Positions 14,578-24,036 of a DNA stretch of 64,000 nucleotides are shown piece after piece (position 1 is the stretch's first letter; every line of letters begins with the position of its first letter). Origin of the DNA: Lysinibacillus capsici (GTDB lineage Bacteria; Bacillota; Bacilli; Bacillales_A; Planococcaceae); the NCBI RefSeq assembly GCF_003367505.1, contig NZ_PXXX01000013.1:124001-188000 (forward strand). Direction: 5' to 3'. The notes under the pieces were generated by a model. That model had not been told where the DNA came from. It searched no databases and was given only the letters and a program-made list of their open reading frames with translations. The translations under genes and the position numbers were made by a program.

Positions 14578-17175
14578 TTAAGATCGTTTTTTCATGCCTT
14601 TTAACAACTGTGCTACATTTGTGTCTTCTGCTTCTATAGTTTTTTCCTCAACCAGCGGCTCTTTTTTCTTCGCATTCGTTAGGAAATTCCAACCAAAACG
14701 TCTTATGGTAATATCAATAAAGAAAAGAAGCATACTCGCTAAGAGTAGCCATGTGGCAATATTTTGCCGATCTGCTCCTTTTGTCGTAAAGTCACGGAAG
14801 ACATCTTGTGGTTCCTTTAAAACAGTGCCTCCTGTTCGTTGAGTTAACTCTTCTATCAGTTGGTTATTTACAGGGAGTAGTTCGTATTCAGCACTATAAG
14901 GAACACTTAGCCCTGCCTGATAAATGGCCTGCTTTTCATCTGCTATACGGAAGAAAATTAATCCAGGTTCAGCTTGTACTACAGCTCGAACTTGAGATGC
15001 GGAAATGGTTTCAAGTTGTGTTTCTAGCTCCTCCCCTGCTTCATTTACCGCTACAATATCTAAAAATGCGGCTTCATTTGTAGGGTCTGTAATCATAAAG
15101 GAACCATCTGCTTCCAATCTTACATCATAGGCTACATCATTGTAGCTTGGTAGCATTTGAGAAATAAGTGTTTGCCAAAATGCTCCCCAATTCTGCCATC
15201 TTGCCCAATCTCCAGTCCATTTACCCGTTGAATCAGATGTAAAGGCAAATGTTTTACCAAGACCATATTGCCACTGCGCTAACACAGGATCTTCTTTCTC
15301 GCTTTCTGCTACAACAGTAGCCCCCTGTTTTGCCGTTGTCCCAATATATGCATTCATTTGTGGGACACCATTAGCAAACAGTGAGTTCCATCCTGCTGCA
15401 TTATAAATTGCCGGATAGAATGGATTGTCCTCAATATAGGTGCGGGAAATCATAGCTGTTTCCCGAGATAAAATAGAAGGAATGGTTTGCTCATCTATCA
15501 CATCATAGAAACGTCCACTGCCCATGTCACTAAGCGCTTCTAATAAGTTCGCATCGGCATCTTGTCCAATCGCTACTGTCGATAAGGTTATACCCTCTTC
15601 TTTCCCTTCACCAATTAAATCCTCATAGTTCCCTGCCTGTGACTGCCCATCTGTTAAGAGGATAATATGCTTACGTTGGAGCTTTAAATCAGCAAGGTTC
15701 TCGTAGGCTTTAGCTAATGAACTATAGATTTCTGTTCCCCCACCAGGTGTTACTGATAAAATAGTATCCACAGCCTCTTCTTTACTGTTAAGAGGCCCTG
15801 TCTCTATAATCTCCCAAGGACGATCATCAAAGGCGATGAATCCTAATGTATCCTCATCTCGCAACATCTCAACAGAACGTGCCGCTGCTTCCTTAGCAAG
15901 CTCAAGCTTCGAGCCTTGCATACTGCCAGAACGGTCAAGTACAATCACTAATCCTAAGGAAGGTAATTGCTCTTTGCCCTTAATTTCCATTTCCACTGGC
16001 AATAAGGTTTCAATCGGTGTTTTAAAATAGCCGCCTAGACCAAAACTATTTTCTCCACCCACCATTGTAAAACCAACTCCAAAGTTTTTGACTGCTTGCT
16101 CAATAACACTCATTTTTGCTTCACCCACTAAATGACCTGGTACATTGTCGAAAATGATAGCATTATATTGCAAATAGCTGGATAGTTCATTTGGTAAACT
16201 TTTAGGTGCTACAACATCATAAGCAATGGATTGACTACCAAGTGCTGCTGCGATGGGTGAAGCTGTTTCATAACCATTAACGATTAATAAATGTGGTTCA
16301 CTTTGAACCATTGTGACACTAGTTAACTTATTGTTTTCAAAAATGGCATCCTGACCAACTTGAACAACGGCTTCATATTTTACAAGTCCTTCAGCTGTTG
16401 CTGCATGTTTATAGGTAAACACATTCGTGCCTTCTGTCAGCTCAACTGCCTCTCGATGAATAAGCTCATCATTTTCATATAATAACAGCTCACCTTGGCC
16501 TGCTGAGGTTGCCTGTATGTCTGTCACTAATTGTTGTTGCTCTCCAACATAAGCCACTTGAGGGGATACAAAGCTTTTTAGTGATACATCATTGACAACT
16601 GGTTGACTAAAAGGCTTAATATCCACACTAATATTAGAGCCTTTCAACTTCGTAGCAAATTCTAAAGCATCGCCCTTTGTCTCATTGCCATCTGTTAATA
16701 GCACAAGACGAGTTGCTTTTTTAGGATCTATAATCCCTGAAGCAAGCTGTAGACTTTGTTCTATATTTGTTTGATCGGTAGCTTTAATTTCAGTTAGTTT
16801 CGGTACTTCCTTTAATGTTTTAGATAAAATGGCTTCTGTTTGTAAAGTAGAGGAAAATGAATAAATGCCCGCAAGCTGCGGTTCTTTTTTTGATTGGAGG
16901 CTCTCCTGTATAAACTGAACCATCTCATCTTCCGTACCATTCATAGAAGCAGAACGGTCTACTAAATAAATAATTTGTTCTTCTTTGATTGGTAATAATA
17001 GATATGGACCTGCGAGTGCAAAAACTAAACAGCCTGCTGCCACTATGCGAATAGTAAGTACAACAATATGACTTCTTTTAAGTCGCTGTCGCTCATGAAA
17101 GTATGTCCATCCAAAATACAAGAATAATGGAAGGAGTAACAACAATACTAACGGCATATCAATTCGTAAATCCAC
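14578..17175 (-). CDS. large membrane protein with two VWA domains, last gene of the MoxR operon
   Basis: About 865 residues. Two N-terminal membrane segments are followed by a first VWA domain with MIDAS 'DRSASM', a middle glutamine-amidotransferase-like segment ('IIFDNVPGHLVGEA', 'FTMVGGENSFGLGGY'), a second VWA domain with MIDAS 'DRSGSM' and 'LLTDGQSQAGNYED', a beta-rich part, and a C-terminal membrane helix ('IATWLLLASMLLFF') with a charged cytoplasmic tail. VWA domains bind Mg2+ and partner proteins, and MoxR ATPases often act with them. The frame opens at 17205, but a GTG at 17175 gives the N-terminus expected for this family (hydrophobic helix after about 8 residues) with GGGAGG 12 bases upstream; the ATG at 17157 is an alternative. 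It overlaps the preceding VWA gene by about 17 bases. Function is unknown. Confidence 0.85.
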   Translation of the reverse strand: MDLRIDMPLVLLLLLPLFLYFGWTYFHERQRLKRSHIVVLTIRIVAAGCLVFALAGPYLLLPIKEEQIIYLVDRSASMNGTEDEMVQFIQESLQSKKEPQLAGIYSFSSTLQTEAILSKTLKEVPKLTEIKATDQTNIEQSLQLASGIIDPKKATRLVLLTDGNETKGDALEFATKLKGSNISVDIKPFSQPVVNDVSLKSFVSPQVAYVGEQQQLVTDIQATSAGQGELLLYENDELIHREAVELTEGTNVFTYKHAATAEGLVKYEAVVQVGQDAIFENNKLTSVTMVQSEPHLLIVNGYETASPIAAALGSQSIAYDVVAPKSLPNELSSYLQYNAIIFDNVPGHLVGEAKMSVIEQAVKNFGVGFTMVGGENSFGLGGYFKTPIETLLPVEMEIKGKEQLPSLGLVIVLDRSGSMQGSKLELAKEAAARSVEMLRDEDTLGFIAFDDRPWEIIETGPLNSKEEAVDTILSVTPGGGTEIYSSLAKAYENLADLKLQRKHIILLTDGQSQAGNYEDLIGEGKEEGITLSTVAIGQDADANLLEALSDMGSGRFYDVIDEQTIPSILSRETAMISRTYIEDNPFYPAIYNAAGWNSLFANGVPQMNAYIGTTAKQGATVVAESEKEDPVLAQWQYGLGKTFAFTSDSTGKWTGDWARWQNWGAFWQTLISQMLPSYNDVAYDVRLEADGSFMITDPTNEAAFLDIVAVNEAGEELETQLETISASQVRAVVQAEPGLIFFRIADEKQAIYQAGLSVPYSAEYELLPVNNQLIEELTQRTGGTVLKEPQDVFRDFTTKGADRQNIATWLLLASMLLFFIDITIRRFGWNFLTNAKKKEPLVEEKTIEAEDTNVAQLLKGMKKRS

Positions 17176-18904
17176 GACGTCGTTGTACCTCCCACTCTGA
17201 AACAAGCAATAGTAAAATAATTACAATTAGCCAAGGCACGAAAGAGGTCATCGACACTTCTTCCTTTCCATTGTCTGAAATATCACCTAATGTAAAACTT
17301 GTTCCTTGTTCAATGACACGTTCTTGTGCTTGCAATTGCACAATCAATTGTTTTTCCTCATTATTTGAGCGTACCATATAAATGCCTGGCTGTTTGGGCG
17401 CAGTTAGCATCCCCTTCGTAACAGACGAAAGAAACTCGTCTTCTTGCGAATAAACATTCCAGTCTCCTTGCGCTAAAGCAACTGCACGTTGTTCATTGGG
17501 TGAAAAAATCCCAAGTGAACCAACTGATTCTGTTAGCTGCTGCTCTGTACTCCATAGAAATAGTGGGAATGATGGATGTAAAGGCCAATCTGTATCAGCA
17601 ATATCGGCTAAAACAACGATATCTCCTTTTGGGGAGCGTTGGATGAACGGCTCTTCTCCAACAGAAGCAATCGTTTCATAGTCCGCAAAGCCAGGATAAA
17701 CAGCACTAACATAAACATCCTTTAGTTCACTAAAGGCAAATAATGCATCACTTCTAGTACTTACCGTCCCATTCGCATCTACTTTTTCTGCATCATCACG
17801 ACCAAATAATACGAGGGGATTGTCCATCTTTTCCAATAAGGCTGATTGGTTTGTGATTATGGTAGCATCTTGATTGTCAGCGACTTGCAAGGAAGGGACG
17901 ATTTTTACGCCACTACTAACTGTTTGAAAACCTTTTTGTATCAGTTGATGCAAGCCTTGATCAACAATAATTTTTGACGTAGTCGTTTGTAGTAAAACTG
18001 TTTGTTGATTGTCTATGTCATAATCATCTTTTGCATCAATAATAGCTGTCATGGATTTTGCTAAAGGCAAATCTTTAAATGTTTTCGTAATGGCTTCATT
18101 TGGAGGCACAACGACACTTTCTGCTACCAGCTCCTCACCCTCTGCATTATTCAATGCGAGTGTTACCTTTTGCTCGGTATTTGTATCATTATGGAGTTGT
18201 ACAAGTGCCAGCGTAGCTTGTCCATCTGTCGTAGCAGCAAAGCGGGTGATAGCGATATTTGTTAAGTCTTTTGTAGCACCTCTTACTAGCCATTTCACAG
18301 AATCCTTGTCCATCGGTAATTGCTTTTTATCAAGTGTATCTGTAAAAACATAGATAGAAGTTGGTGTATCGCCCACAAATGCCTGTGCTACATCCAGCGC
18401 CTTATTCATTTCAGCAGTTTCATAGGTTACTTGTAAATCTTGAATAGCTTTTTTTATTTCACTCGTGTTTGTTTCTTGCTGTAAAACAGCTTTTGGTGCA
18501 GCACCAGTTGTAATTAATGTGACAGGTCGACCATTCAATTCATTCATCAAGTTCAGCATTTCCTGTTTATGAGCGTCAAAGGTTGATTGCTCTTTACCTG
18601 CCAGCATTGTGGCTGAAGTATCTACAATAAATATGGTTTGTGCACCAACAATGGTTGATTTTTTTATATAAGGATTCATCAATGCCAAAACAAGTAGCAG
18701 TAAAGCAAGAAGCTGTAAATATAGTAGGGCATTTTTTTGTAAATGCTTTAAATAAGGCGATACTCGCGTTTCCTGCATAATCTCCGACCAAAAAAGCGTC
18801 GAAGAAACTGTTTGATCTGTATATTTTTTTCGAAAGAAATAATAAAGTAGGACAATGACCGGGATGATGGCCGTCCAGCTAAATATAATTTGACTAAAGC
18901 CCAA
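17159..18904 (-). CDS. BatA-like membrane protein with VWA domain
   Basis: The 581-residue protein begins with a BatA N-terminal pair of membrane helices (about 8-26 and 56-76) that carry the charged linker 'SSTLFWSEIMQE', then a VWA domain with a MIDAS-like motif 'DTSATM' after 'TIFIV', and ends with one membrane helix ('WLIVIILLLLVSEW') and a short basic tail. The topology puts the VWA and beta domains on one side of the membrane between anchors. It starts 11 bases after the DUF58 gene and overlaps the next VWA gene. In Bacteroides and other bacteria, Bat proteins act with MoxR and DUF58 partners in envelope stress tolerance; the Gram-positive role is not established. Confidence 0.85.
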   Translation of the reverse strand: MGFSQIIFSWTAIIPVIVLLYYFFRKKYTDQTVSSTLFWSEIMQETRVSPYLKHLQKNALLYLQLLALLLLVLALMNPYIKKSTIVGAQTIFIVDTSATMLAGKEQSTFDAHKQEMLNLMNELNGRPVTLITTGAAPKAVLQQETNTSEIKKAIQDLQVTYETAEMNKALDVAQAFVGDTPTSIYVFTDTLDKKQLPMDKDSVKWLVRGATKDLTNIAITRFAATTDGQATLALVQLHNDTNTEQKVTLALNNAEGEELVAESVVVPPNEAITKTFKDLPLAKSMTAIIDAKDDYDIDNQQTVLLQTTTSKIIVDQGLHQLIQKGFQTVSSGVKIVPSLQVADNQDATIITNQSALLEKMDNPLVLFGRDDAEKVDANGTVSTRSDALFAFSELKDVYVSAVYPGFADYETIASVGEEPFIQRSPKGDIVVLADIADTDWPLHPSFPLFLWSTEQQLTESVGSLGIFSPNEQRAVALAQGDWNVYSQEDEFLSSVTKGMLTAPKQPGIYMVRSNNEEKQLIVQLQAQERVIEQGTSFTLGDISDNGKEEVSMTSFVPWLIVIILLLLVSEWEVQRRRGFTN

Positions 18905-18915
18905 TACGGCTCACC

Positions 18916-19791
18916 TCACCTAATCCAATGTGCTTTTAATAATTGCTGGAAAATCGCATGTTGCAATCCATCTTCCACTTTCAATTGTAATTTTCGAACA
19001 CCAAAGCGACGGCAAATGGCTTCAAATTCTTCTTCATGTAGTATGCGTCTTGCATGGTAGGACTCTAATACTTTAGAGGACATCGTCACATTCACATCAT
19101 TACCTGTTTCACGATCAAGGAGACGTACATCACCCGAATAATTTGGTGACAGTTCTTCTTGCGTTACAATTTGCAAAATGCGAACATCTCCAGCATAGCG
19201 TGGTAGCCTTTTTAATAGCTGTTCCCATTCCTCAATTGGCTCTAATCCATCTGTAACAATGAATAATACGGTACTATCTTTAGGTAAAGCTTTAAGTGCA
19301 TCCTTGGCAAAACGATTAGAGTAATTAGCTTCCTCTATATCTGTTACTAGCTGTAAAAAAGCTCGGCGATACATGGTACCCTTCCGTCGAAATGGTGGCT
19401 TCACTTCATCTTGGACAAAAGAAAAAGATAGACGATCATCTCGACCTAATACCATTAGACCGAGGGAGGCCACAATTTGACGAGCAAATAACCACTTAGC
19501 ATGTTGCCCCATCGATTTGGTAGCATCTAGTAGAATATGTACACGCATCTCTTGCTCATCTAAAAACCTTTTAATAAAGTATTTATCTGTACGAGCAAAG
19601 ACGTTCCAATCCACTTGGCGTACATCATCTCCTAAATGGTATTCTCGAAAATCCGAGAAATCAAGGGATGCCCCGAAGCGTTGAGAACGGTGCGAGCCCT
19701 TATGTTGCCCGCGTAGTTTGGAGGCCGTCGCTACTTGAAAGCGACTGATTTTCGCTAACCAGTCTTCGGGCAATAAGTATTTTGCTGTCAC
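18916..19791 (-). CDS. DUF58 domain protein
   Basis: The 291-residue soluble protein has the DUF58 signature 'DFSDFREYHLGDDVRQVDWNVFARTDK' (about 46-72) and a VWA-like fold around 'HILLDATKSMG', where the MIDAS serine pair is replaced by DATKS. DUF58 proteins are the usual partner of MoxR ATPases and are thought to link them to membrane VWA proteins. It starts in an ATGA overlap with the moxR gene, so the two are translationally coupled. There is no membrane helix, unlike many longer DUF58 proteins. Confidence 0.9.
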   Translation of the reverse strand: MTAKYLLPEDWLAKISRFQVATASKLRGQHKGSHRSQRFGASLDFSDFREYHLGDDVRQVDWNVFARTDKYFIKRFLDEQEMRVHILLDATKSMGQHAKWLFARQIVASLGLMVLGRDDRLSFSFVQDEVKPPFRRKGTMYRRAFLQLVTDIEEANYSNRFAKDALKALPKDSTVLFIVTDGLEPIEEWEQLLKRLPRYAGDVRILQIVTQEELSPNYSGDVRLLDRETGNDVNVTMSSKVLESYHARRILHEEEFEAICRRFGVRKLQLKVEDGLQHAIFQQLLKAHWIR

Positions 19792-20783
19792 TTGCTAATA
19801 CCTTGCTGAACTTTTTCTAAAATAACATCAATCACATCGTCTGCTGTTTTTCCTGAAGCCTCCCCTTCATAATTCAACAGCATGCGATGACGTAAAACAG
19901 GCTTAGCAACAGATTTAATATCCGCTACAGAAACATGAAAACGACCATTCATTAAAGCTCTTGCCTTTGCCAATTTGATTAAGCTCTGCAAACCACGTGG
20001 ACCACTGCCATACATTGCATATTGTTTAACCTCATCAAGCGCATCTGTTCTCTCAGGATGCGTAGCCACTACTAGATCAGTTGCATACTCTAGCATTTCA
20101 TCAGCAACCATCACTTCCTTTACCATTTGCTGAGCTTGAATGAGAGCATCCGTATCCATCTGTTTCTGTAAACCAATTTCCTGGGCACCTGTCGTTCGCT
20201 TCATAATTTCCATAAGTTCGCTTTTTTCTGGATAGGGTACAAGAATTTTACAAAGGAAACGGTCCATCTGTGCTTCTGGTAATGGGTATGTTCCTTCCAT
20301 TTCAATAGGGTTTTGAGTTGCCAGCACGAAAAATGGTCTCGCCATTTTTTTTGTATCCCCTAATATGGTTACCGTTTTTTCTCCCATTGCTTCCAACAAG
20401 GCACTTTGGGTTTTGGGTGTTGCGCGATTTATCTCATCAGCCAATACCATTTGACTAAAGATTGGCCCAGGTTGAAAGGTAAATTGCTGCTTCCCATCGG
20501 GTGTACGTTCAATCATGCTCGTACCTGTTATATCTGCTGGCATAAGATCTGGTGTAAATTGAATACGTGAAAACGACAGATCCAGTACCTCTGAAATGGT
20601 ACGAATTAACATCGTTTTTCCTAAACCAGGTAAACCTTCTAACAATGCATGACCATCCGCTAATACTGCATACAGGGTATAATCAATTGCTTCTTCCTGT
20701 CCAACAATGAAGCGATGGATTTCTTCTTTAACTTGTTGTAATTTCGTACTCATATCTACATACTGTTGCTCTGTAAAGGCCAT
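19788..20783 (-). CDS. MoxR-family AAA+ ATPase
   Basis: The 331-residue ATPase belongs to the MoxR/RavA helix-2-insert clade, chaperone-like enzymes that mature protein complexes. Walker A is 'GLPGLGKT', Walker B 'VLADEINRA', followed by 'TPKTQSALLEAM', sensor 1 'FFVLATQNP', arginine finger 'EAQMDRFL', and sensor 2 'SGPRGLQSLIKLAKARAL'. All catalytic elements are present. The gene is followed by DUF58 and two VWA genes and preceded by the coiled-coil/(GQ)n gene, so its client is probably one of these membrane proteins. Confidence 0.93.
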   Translation of the reverse strand: MAFTEQQYVDMSTKLQQVKEEIHRFIVGQEEAIDYTLYAVLADGHALLEGLPGLGKTMLIRTISEVLDLSFSRIQFTPDLMPADITGTSMIERTPDGKQQFTFQPGPIFSQMVLADEINRATPKTQSALLEAMGEKTVTILGDTKKMARPFFVLATQNPIEMEGTYPLPEAQMDRFLCKILVPYPEKSELMEIMKRTTGAQEIGLQKQMDTDALIQAQQMVKEVMVADEMLEYATDLVVATHPERTDALDEVKQYAMYGSGPRGLQSLIKLAKARALMNGRFHVSVADIKSVAKPVLRHRMLLNYEGEASGKTADDVIDVILEKVQQGISK

Positions 20784-20794
20784 TTCTTTTCCTC

Positions 20795-22246
20795 CTACTG
20801 CGACTCAATTGACGTGAAATAAGATTGCACGACATTTTGTAAATCCTTCGGTAATTGTAAGCGCTCTGAACTCTCTAAATAGCTGTCTTTATAAGAGCCA
20901 ATTACTTCTTCATAAGGTCGAATAGAACCTTTTGTTATCGGACCATTTCCTTGTTGCTCAGATACATGGGAACCATCTCCTAATGCGCCACCATCTACTG
21001 ATGTCTCACTTGCCCCACCTATTCGATTCGGTGTCGTTAGCAAATTCCGACCGCCTTGGCCACTTCCTGCTCCTTGACCACCTTGGCCCTGTCCTTGACC
21101 TTGGCCCTGTCCTTGTCCTTGTCCCTGTCCTTGGCCCTGTCCTTGGCCTTGGCCTTGTCCCTGGCCTTGGCCCTGGCCTTGGCCTTGGCCTTGGCCCTGG
21201 CCTTGGCCTTGGCCCTGGCCTTGACCATTGCTCTGGCCACTACCATTTTGCTGTTGAGAACCACTTTGAGCATTATTTTGACTAGACTGGCTTTGTTGAT
21301 TACTAGGTTGGGAATTACCAGATGACTGTTGACTGTTTTGAGTGTGGCTGCTGGCATTATTGGCACTCGCAATTGCATTTTGTAAGGAGTTACTTGCTGG
21401 TTTACCAAGTTTACTCATAGCAGTTTGTGTGGCATTTGCATTTTCTGTGAGCCCTTGCTGCATTTGGGCAAGCTCTTTTAGCTGCTCAACCTCTTCCTTC
21501 GATAATCCTTGGCCTTCTGTTGTGCCATCTTGACTAGCCGTTTGTTTATCCTTTAATTGCTGCTCCTTTAATGCTAGCTCCTTTTGCTTTTTGACAACTT
21601 CTCGTAAAGCTTCTTCTGCTGTTTCAGCCTCTTTTAAAGTATTTTGAAGTTCTTGCAATTGCTCCTTTACTTCTTTTGTTTCCGCCTTCTTCTCTAATTC
21701 AGCAACTTCCTTCTTCATATCTTCGATAACTGCTTGCTCCTTTTCAACCTCTATTGCTTCAATTTGCGTAGCTGCTGGGAACATATAAAGAATGGCTAGT
21801 ACAACTGTTGTAATAAATAAACCGATAAACGCCTTTGGACGAAATAGATTTTTCTTTCGAGCCTTAAAGTCTGCGAAAGCTTTTTCAGCATTTTGGATAG
21901 CTTTCGATAATAATGATTGAACAAGAGGATCCTGATCATCTTTAAATGATAAAGCTGTCACTAATTCATTATGTGAGAAATAATGATCCAGTTTATGCAA
22001 TGCCTCTTTCTCTTTGACCCGTTTCCACCAAATATAAGCAATGGTTGAAATAATAACGGTAATAAAGGCTCCTAACGCTATTTGGCGATAATATGGCCAG
22101 ACAAATAGTCGGGAAATAAGTACGAGAGAAGCACTCGAAAGCAATGCCAAAAACAAACCGTATTGTGCAATGGGAATGCTCCTTTCAAGAGTTAATCTCG
22201 ATTTTGCACGCTGAATATATTTTCGTAATTGCTTACGACGCTCCAT
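20795..22246 (-). CDS. membrane-anchored coiled-coil protein with a (Gly-Gln)24 repeat
   Basis: The 483-residue protein has two membrane helices near the N-terminus (about 26-45 and 52-70), a third around 130-150, then a Lys/Glu-rich coiled coil (about 160-245; 'KEEVEQLKELAQMQQGL'). An Asn/Gln/Ser-rich low-complexity stretch follows (about 285-340), then exactly 24 consecutive Gly-Gln dipeptides (residues 341-388, bases 21083-21226), a glycine-rich spacer and a charged C-terminal domain of about 90 residues. The architecture resembles the DUF4175-like proteins next to MoxR genes. The gene lies between an ABC permease (12 bases) and moxR (11 bases), so it is part of the same operon. I do not know its function; a flexible tether that presents the C-terminal domain to MoxR is one possibility. 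GAGGAGG precedes the ATG. Confidence 0.85.
   Translation of the reverse strand: MERRKQLRKYIQRAKSRLTLERSIPIAQYGLFLALLSSASLVLISRLFVWPYYRQIALGAFITVIISTIAYIWWKRVKEKEALHKLDHYFSHNELVTALSFKDDQDPLVQSLLSKAIQNAEKAFADFKARKKNLFRPKAFIGLFITTVVLAILYMFPAATQIEAIEVEKEQAVIEDMKKEVAELEKKAETKEVKEQLQELQNTLKEAETAEEALREVVKKQKELALKEQQLKDKQTASQDGTTEGQGLSKEEVEQLKELAQMQQGLTENANATQTAMSKLGKPASNSLQNAIASANNASSHTQNSQQSSGNSQPSNQQSQSSQNNAQSGSQQQNGSGQSNGQGQGQGQGQGQGQGQGQGQGQGQGQGQGQGQGQGQGQGQGQGQGQGQGGQGAGSGQGGRNLLTTPNRIGGASETSVDGGALGDGSHVSEQQGNGPITKGSIRPYEEVIGSYKDSYLESSERLQLPKDLQNVVQSYFTSIESQ
21083..21226 (-). repeat. hexanucleotide tandem repeat encoding (Gly-Gln)24
   Basis: 144 bases of a degenerate 6-bp unit (GGN CAR in the sense strand) encode 24 Gly-Gln pairs. 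The third positions vary (GGC, GGA, GGT; CAA, CAG), so recent units are most alike at the N-terminal side. The GC content is well above that of the surroundings. Unit length is a multiple of three, so slippage would change length without breaking the frame. Confidence 0.95.
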
Positions 22247-22258
22247 ACCAATTCCTCC

Positions 22259-23104
22259 TCATCGGTTACTTTTCATGTTGGCACGCAATTTTTTAATCGC
22301 AATCGTTAAACAAAGCACAATGATGAATACATAAGCAATTAAATAAGTAATCCATACAGGTAGTTCTACACCCGAAAGCTCTGCTAATGCATCCCCCATC
22401 TCTGGAGAAATAAGTGTCAGCATCAAGGCACCTGGATTAATAGATGCCCAGAAATAGGTCATAAAGGAGGCACCTGTTCCAATGGCATTGCCCATTTGAT
22501 GAAAGGCCATTGTTAAAAAGAAGAAGAATGCTGTAATACCTCCTAAGAAAATGATTGAGCCGTATGTGGCAATCATGGCAACAATAGTCCTCTTAGTAAT
22601 CGTAGAAAACATCACGCCTATACTACCTATTGCTACTACAGTGACTAAATAAAATAAAAATATAGAAATAAGCTGTGAAGGCGACACACCACCGAATAGA
22701 AACACTAGACTGTAAAGTGGTAATCCCGCTACCAGCATCAATACTAGAAATGCTACGGAGGATAGTAATTTTCCAATAACAATTTGTGTAGAACTTTGTG
22801 TCGTTGTTAATAAAATATTTAATGTTTGCTTTTCGCGCTCACTACTGATAGCACCAGCAGTCAAACTTGGTGTAATGAAAAGAACTAATGCCATTTGCAA
22901 GATGGTTAGCACAGCAAACATCATAAAGCTTGTCTCTGGTTTAAAGAAGCCTCTGCCAGTAAATTCAGTTGTAAGCAATAAAAACCCTGCAATGAAAATA
23001 CACAGTACAGCTAAATAAAACATTAAACCTGAAAAGCTTTTAAAAGAACGGAAGCGTAACTTCAATTCTTTAACAAGTACTGGATTATAAAATCTTTCCA
23101 TCAT
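22259..23104 (-). CDS. ABC-2 type transporter permease
   Basis: The 281-residue protein has six hydrophobic segments in an ABC-2 arrangement. The conserved 'NPVLVKELKLRFRS' at the start and 'TAGAISSEREKQTLNILLTTTQSSTQIVIGK' between helices 2 and 3 (the coupling region) are typical for multidrug, lipid or protein exporters and for permeases of the gliding-motility type. Start and preceding ATPase stop overlap (ATGA). Substrate is unknown; the transporter is in one operon with the MoxR-VWA genes. Confidence 0.88.
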   Translation of the reverse strand: MMERFYNPVLVKELKLRFRSFKSFSGLMFYLAVLCIFIAGFLLLTTEFTGRGFFKPETSFMMFAVLTILQMALVLFITPSLTAGAISSEREKQTLNILLTTTQSSTQIVIGKLLSSVAFLVLMLVAGLPLYSLVFLFGGVSPSQLISIFLFYLVTVVAIGSIGVMFSTITKRTIVAMIATYGSIIFLGGITAFFFFLTMAFHQMGNAIGTGASFMTYFWASINPGALMLTLISPEMGDALAELSGVELPVWITYLIAYVFIIVLCLTIAIKKLRANMKSNR

Positions 23105-24036
23105 TGATTGTCCGCTCCCTTCGTAATCGCCATAAAGACATCCTCTAAATCCTTCTCTTCTTCACTTAATGCATAGATTGGTAAATCTGTAAGCATAGCT
23201 TTTTTTAGCAATGCCACCTGCTCAGCATCTGTTCCTCGATAGTTAAAGGCTATTTCTAAACGATTTTCAATGACATCAATTGATGAAATATGAGGATCTT
23301 CCTCTAAAAACGCTCGTACTGCATCCAATTGATCTGTCACTTTCAACACAATACGCTTTTCTCCTTGTAGCTGGGCCTGAATCGCGGCTACATTTCCATG
23401 TGCAATTAATTTACCATTATCAATAACACCGATTTCATCACACATCTCAGCAAGTTCAGGTAAAATATGCGACGAAATTAAAATTGTTTTTCCCATAGAC
23501 TTTAAATTCCGTAAAATATCTCGCATTTCCACACGAGCACGCGGATCTAGTCCTGATGCAGGTTCATCTAGAATCAGTACCTTTGGATCATGGATGAGTG
23601 CACGAGCTAAACATAAGCGTTGCTTCATACCACGTGATAATAAATCAACATATTCATAGCGTTTACTTGTTAAATTCACTAGTTCTAATAGTTGTGGAAT
23701 TAACACTTGACGCTCTGCTAATTGGATACCGTAGCTCGCTCCATAAAAATCTAAATATTCATCTACTTTTAACTGATCATAAACACCAAAGAAATCGGGC
23801 ATATAACCAATTTGCTTTCGAACTTCTTTTGGTTCCTTCACAACACTTTTGCCATTTATCAGAGCATCTCCTGAAGTCGGTGACAATAGTGTAGCTAAAA
23901 TAGAGAATGTCGTTGATTTCCCTGCTCCATTTGCGCCAACAAATCCAAATACAACGCCTTCTTCTAAAGATAAGTTTAAATGATCTAATGCTGTAAAGGA
24001 GCCGTATCGTTTCGTTAAATCACGAATTTCAATCAT
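23101..24036 (-). CDS. ABC transporter ATPase, partner of the ABC-2 permease
   Basis: The 311-residue ATPase has Walker A 'GANGAGKST', signature 'LSRGMKQRL', Walker B 'VLILDEPASGLDP', the H-loop 'ILISSHILPELAEMC', and the C-terminal extension of about 90 residues typical of CcmA/NatA-type exporter ATPases. Its ATG shares one base with the TAA of the upstream gene (TAATG), so the exported protein, ATPase and permease are translationally coupled. Confidence 0.93.
   Translation of the reverse strand: MIEIRDLTKRYGSFTALDHLNLSLEEGVVFGFVGANGAGKSTTFSILATLLSPTSGDALINGKSVVKEPKEVRKQIGYMPDFFGVYDQLKVDEYLDFYGASYGIQLAERQVLIPQLLELVNLTSKRYEYVDLLSRGMKQRLCLARALIHDPKVLILDEPASGLDPRARVEMRDILRNLKSMGKTILISSHILPELAEMCDEIGVIDNGKLIAHGNVAAIQAQLQGEKRIVLKVTDQLDAVRAFLEEDPHISSIDVIENRLEIAFNYRGTDAEQVALLKKAMLTDLPIYALSEEEKDLEDVFMAITKGADNQ

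Noticed and set aside
21083-21226. CRISPR-like repetitive array
   Set aside because: The unit is only 6 bases with no unique spacers and no cas genes are nearby; it is coding repeat DNA.
21037-21408. Long frames on both strands with Lys-Ala or Leu-Ala repeats
   Set aside because: They are shadows of the (Gly-Gln)24 repeat read in other frames; repeats remove stop codons from all frames. The real gene is the 483-residue minus-strand protein.
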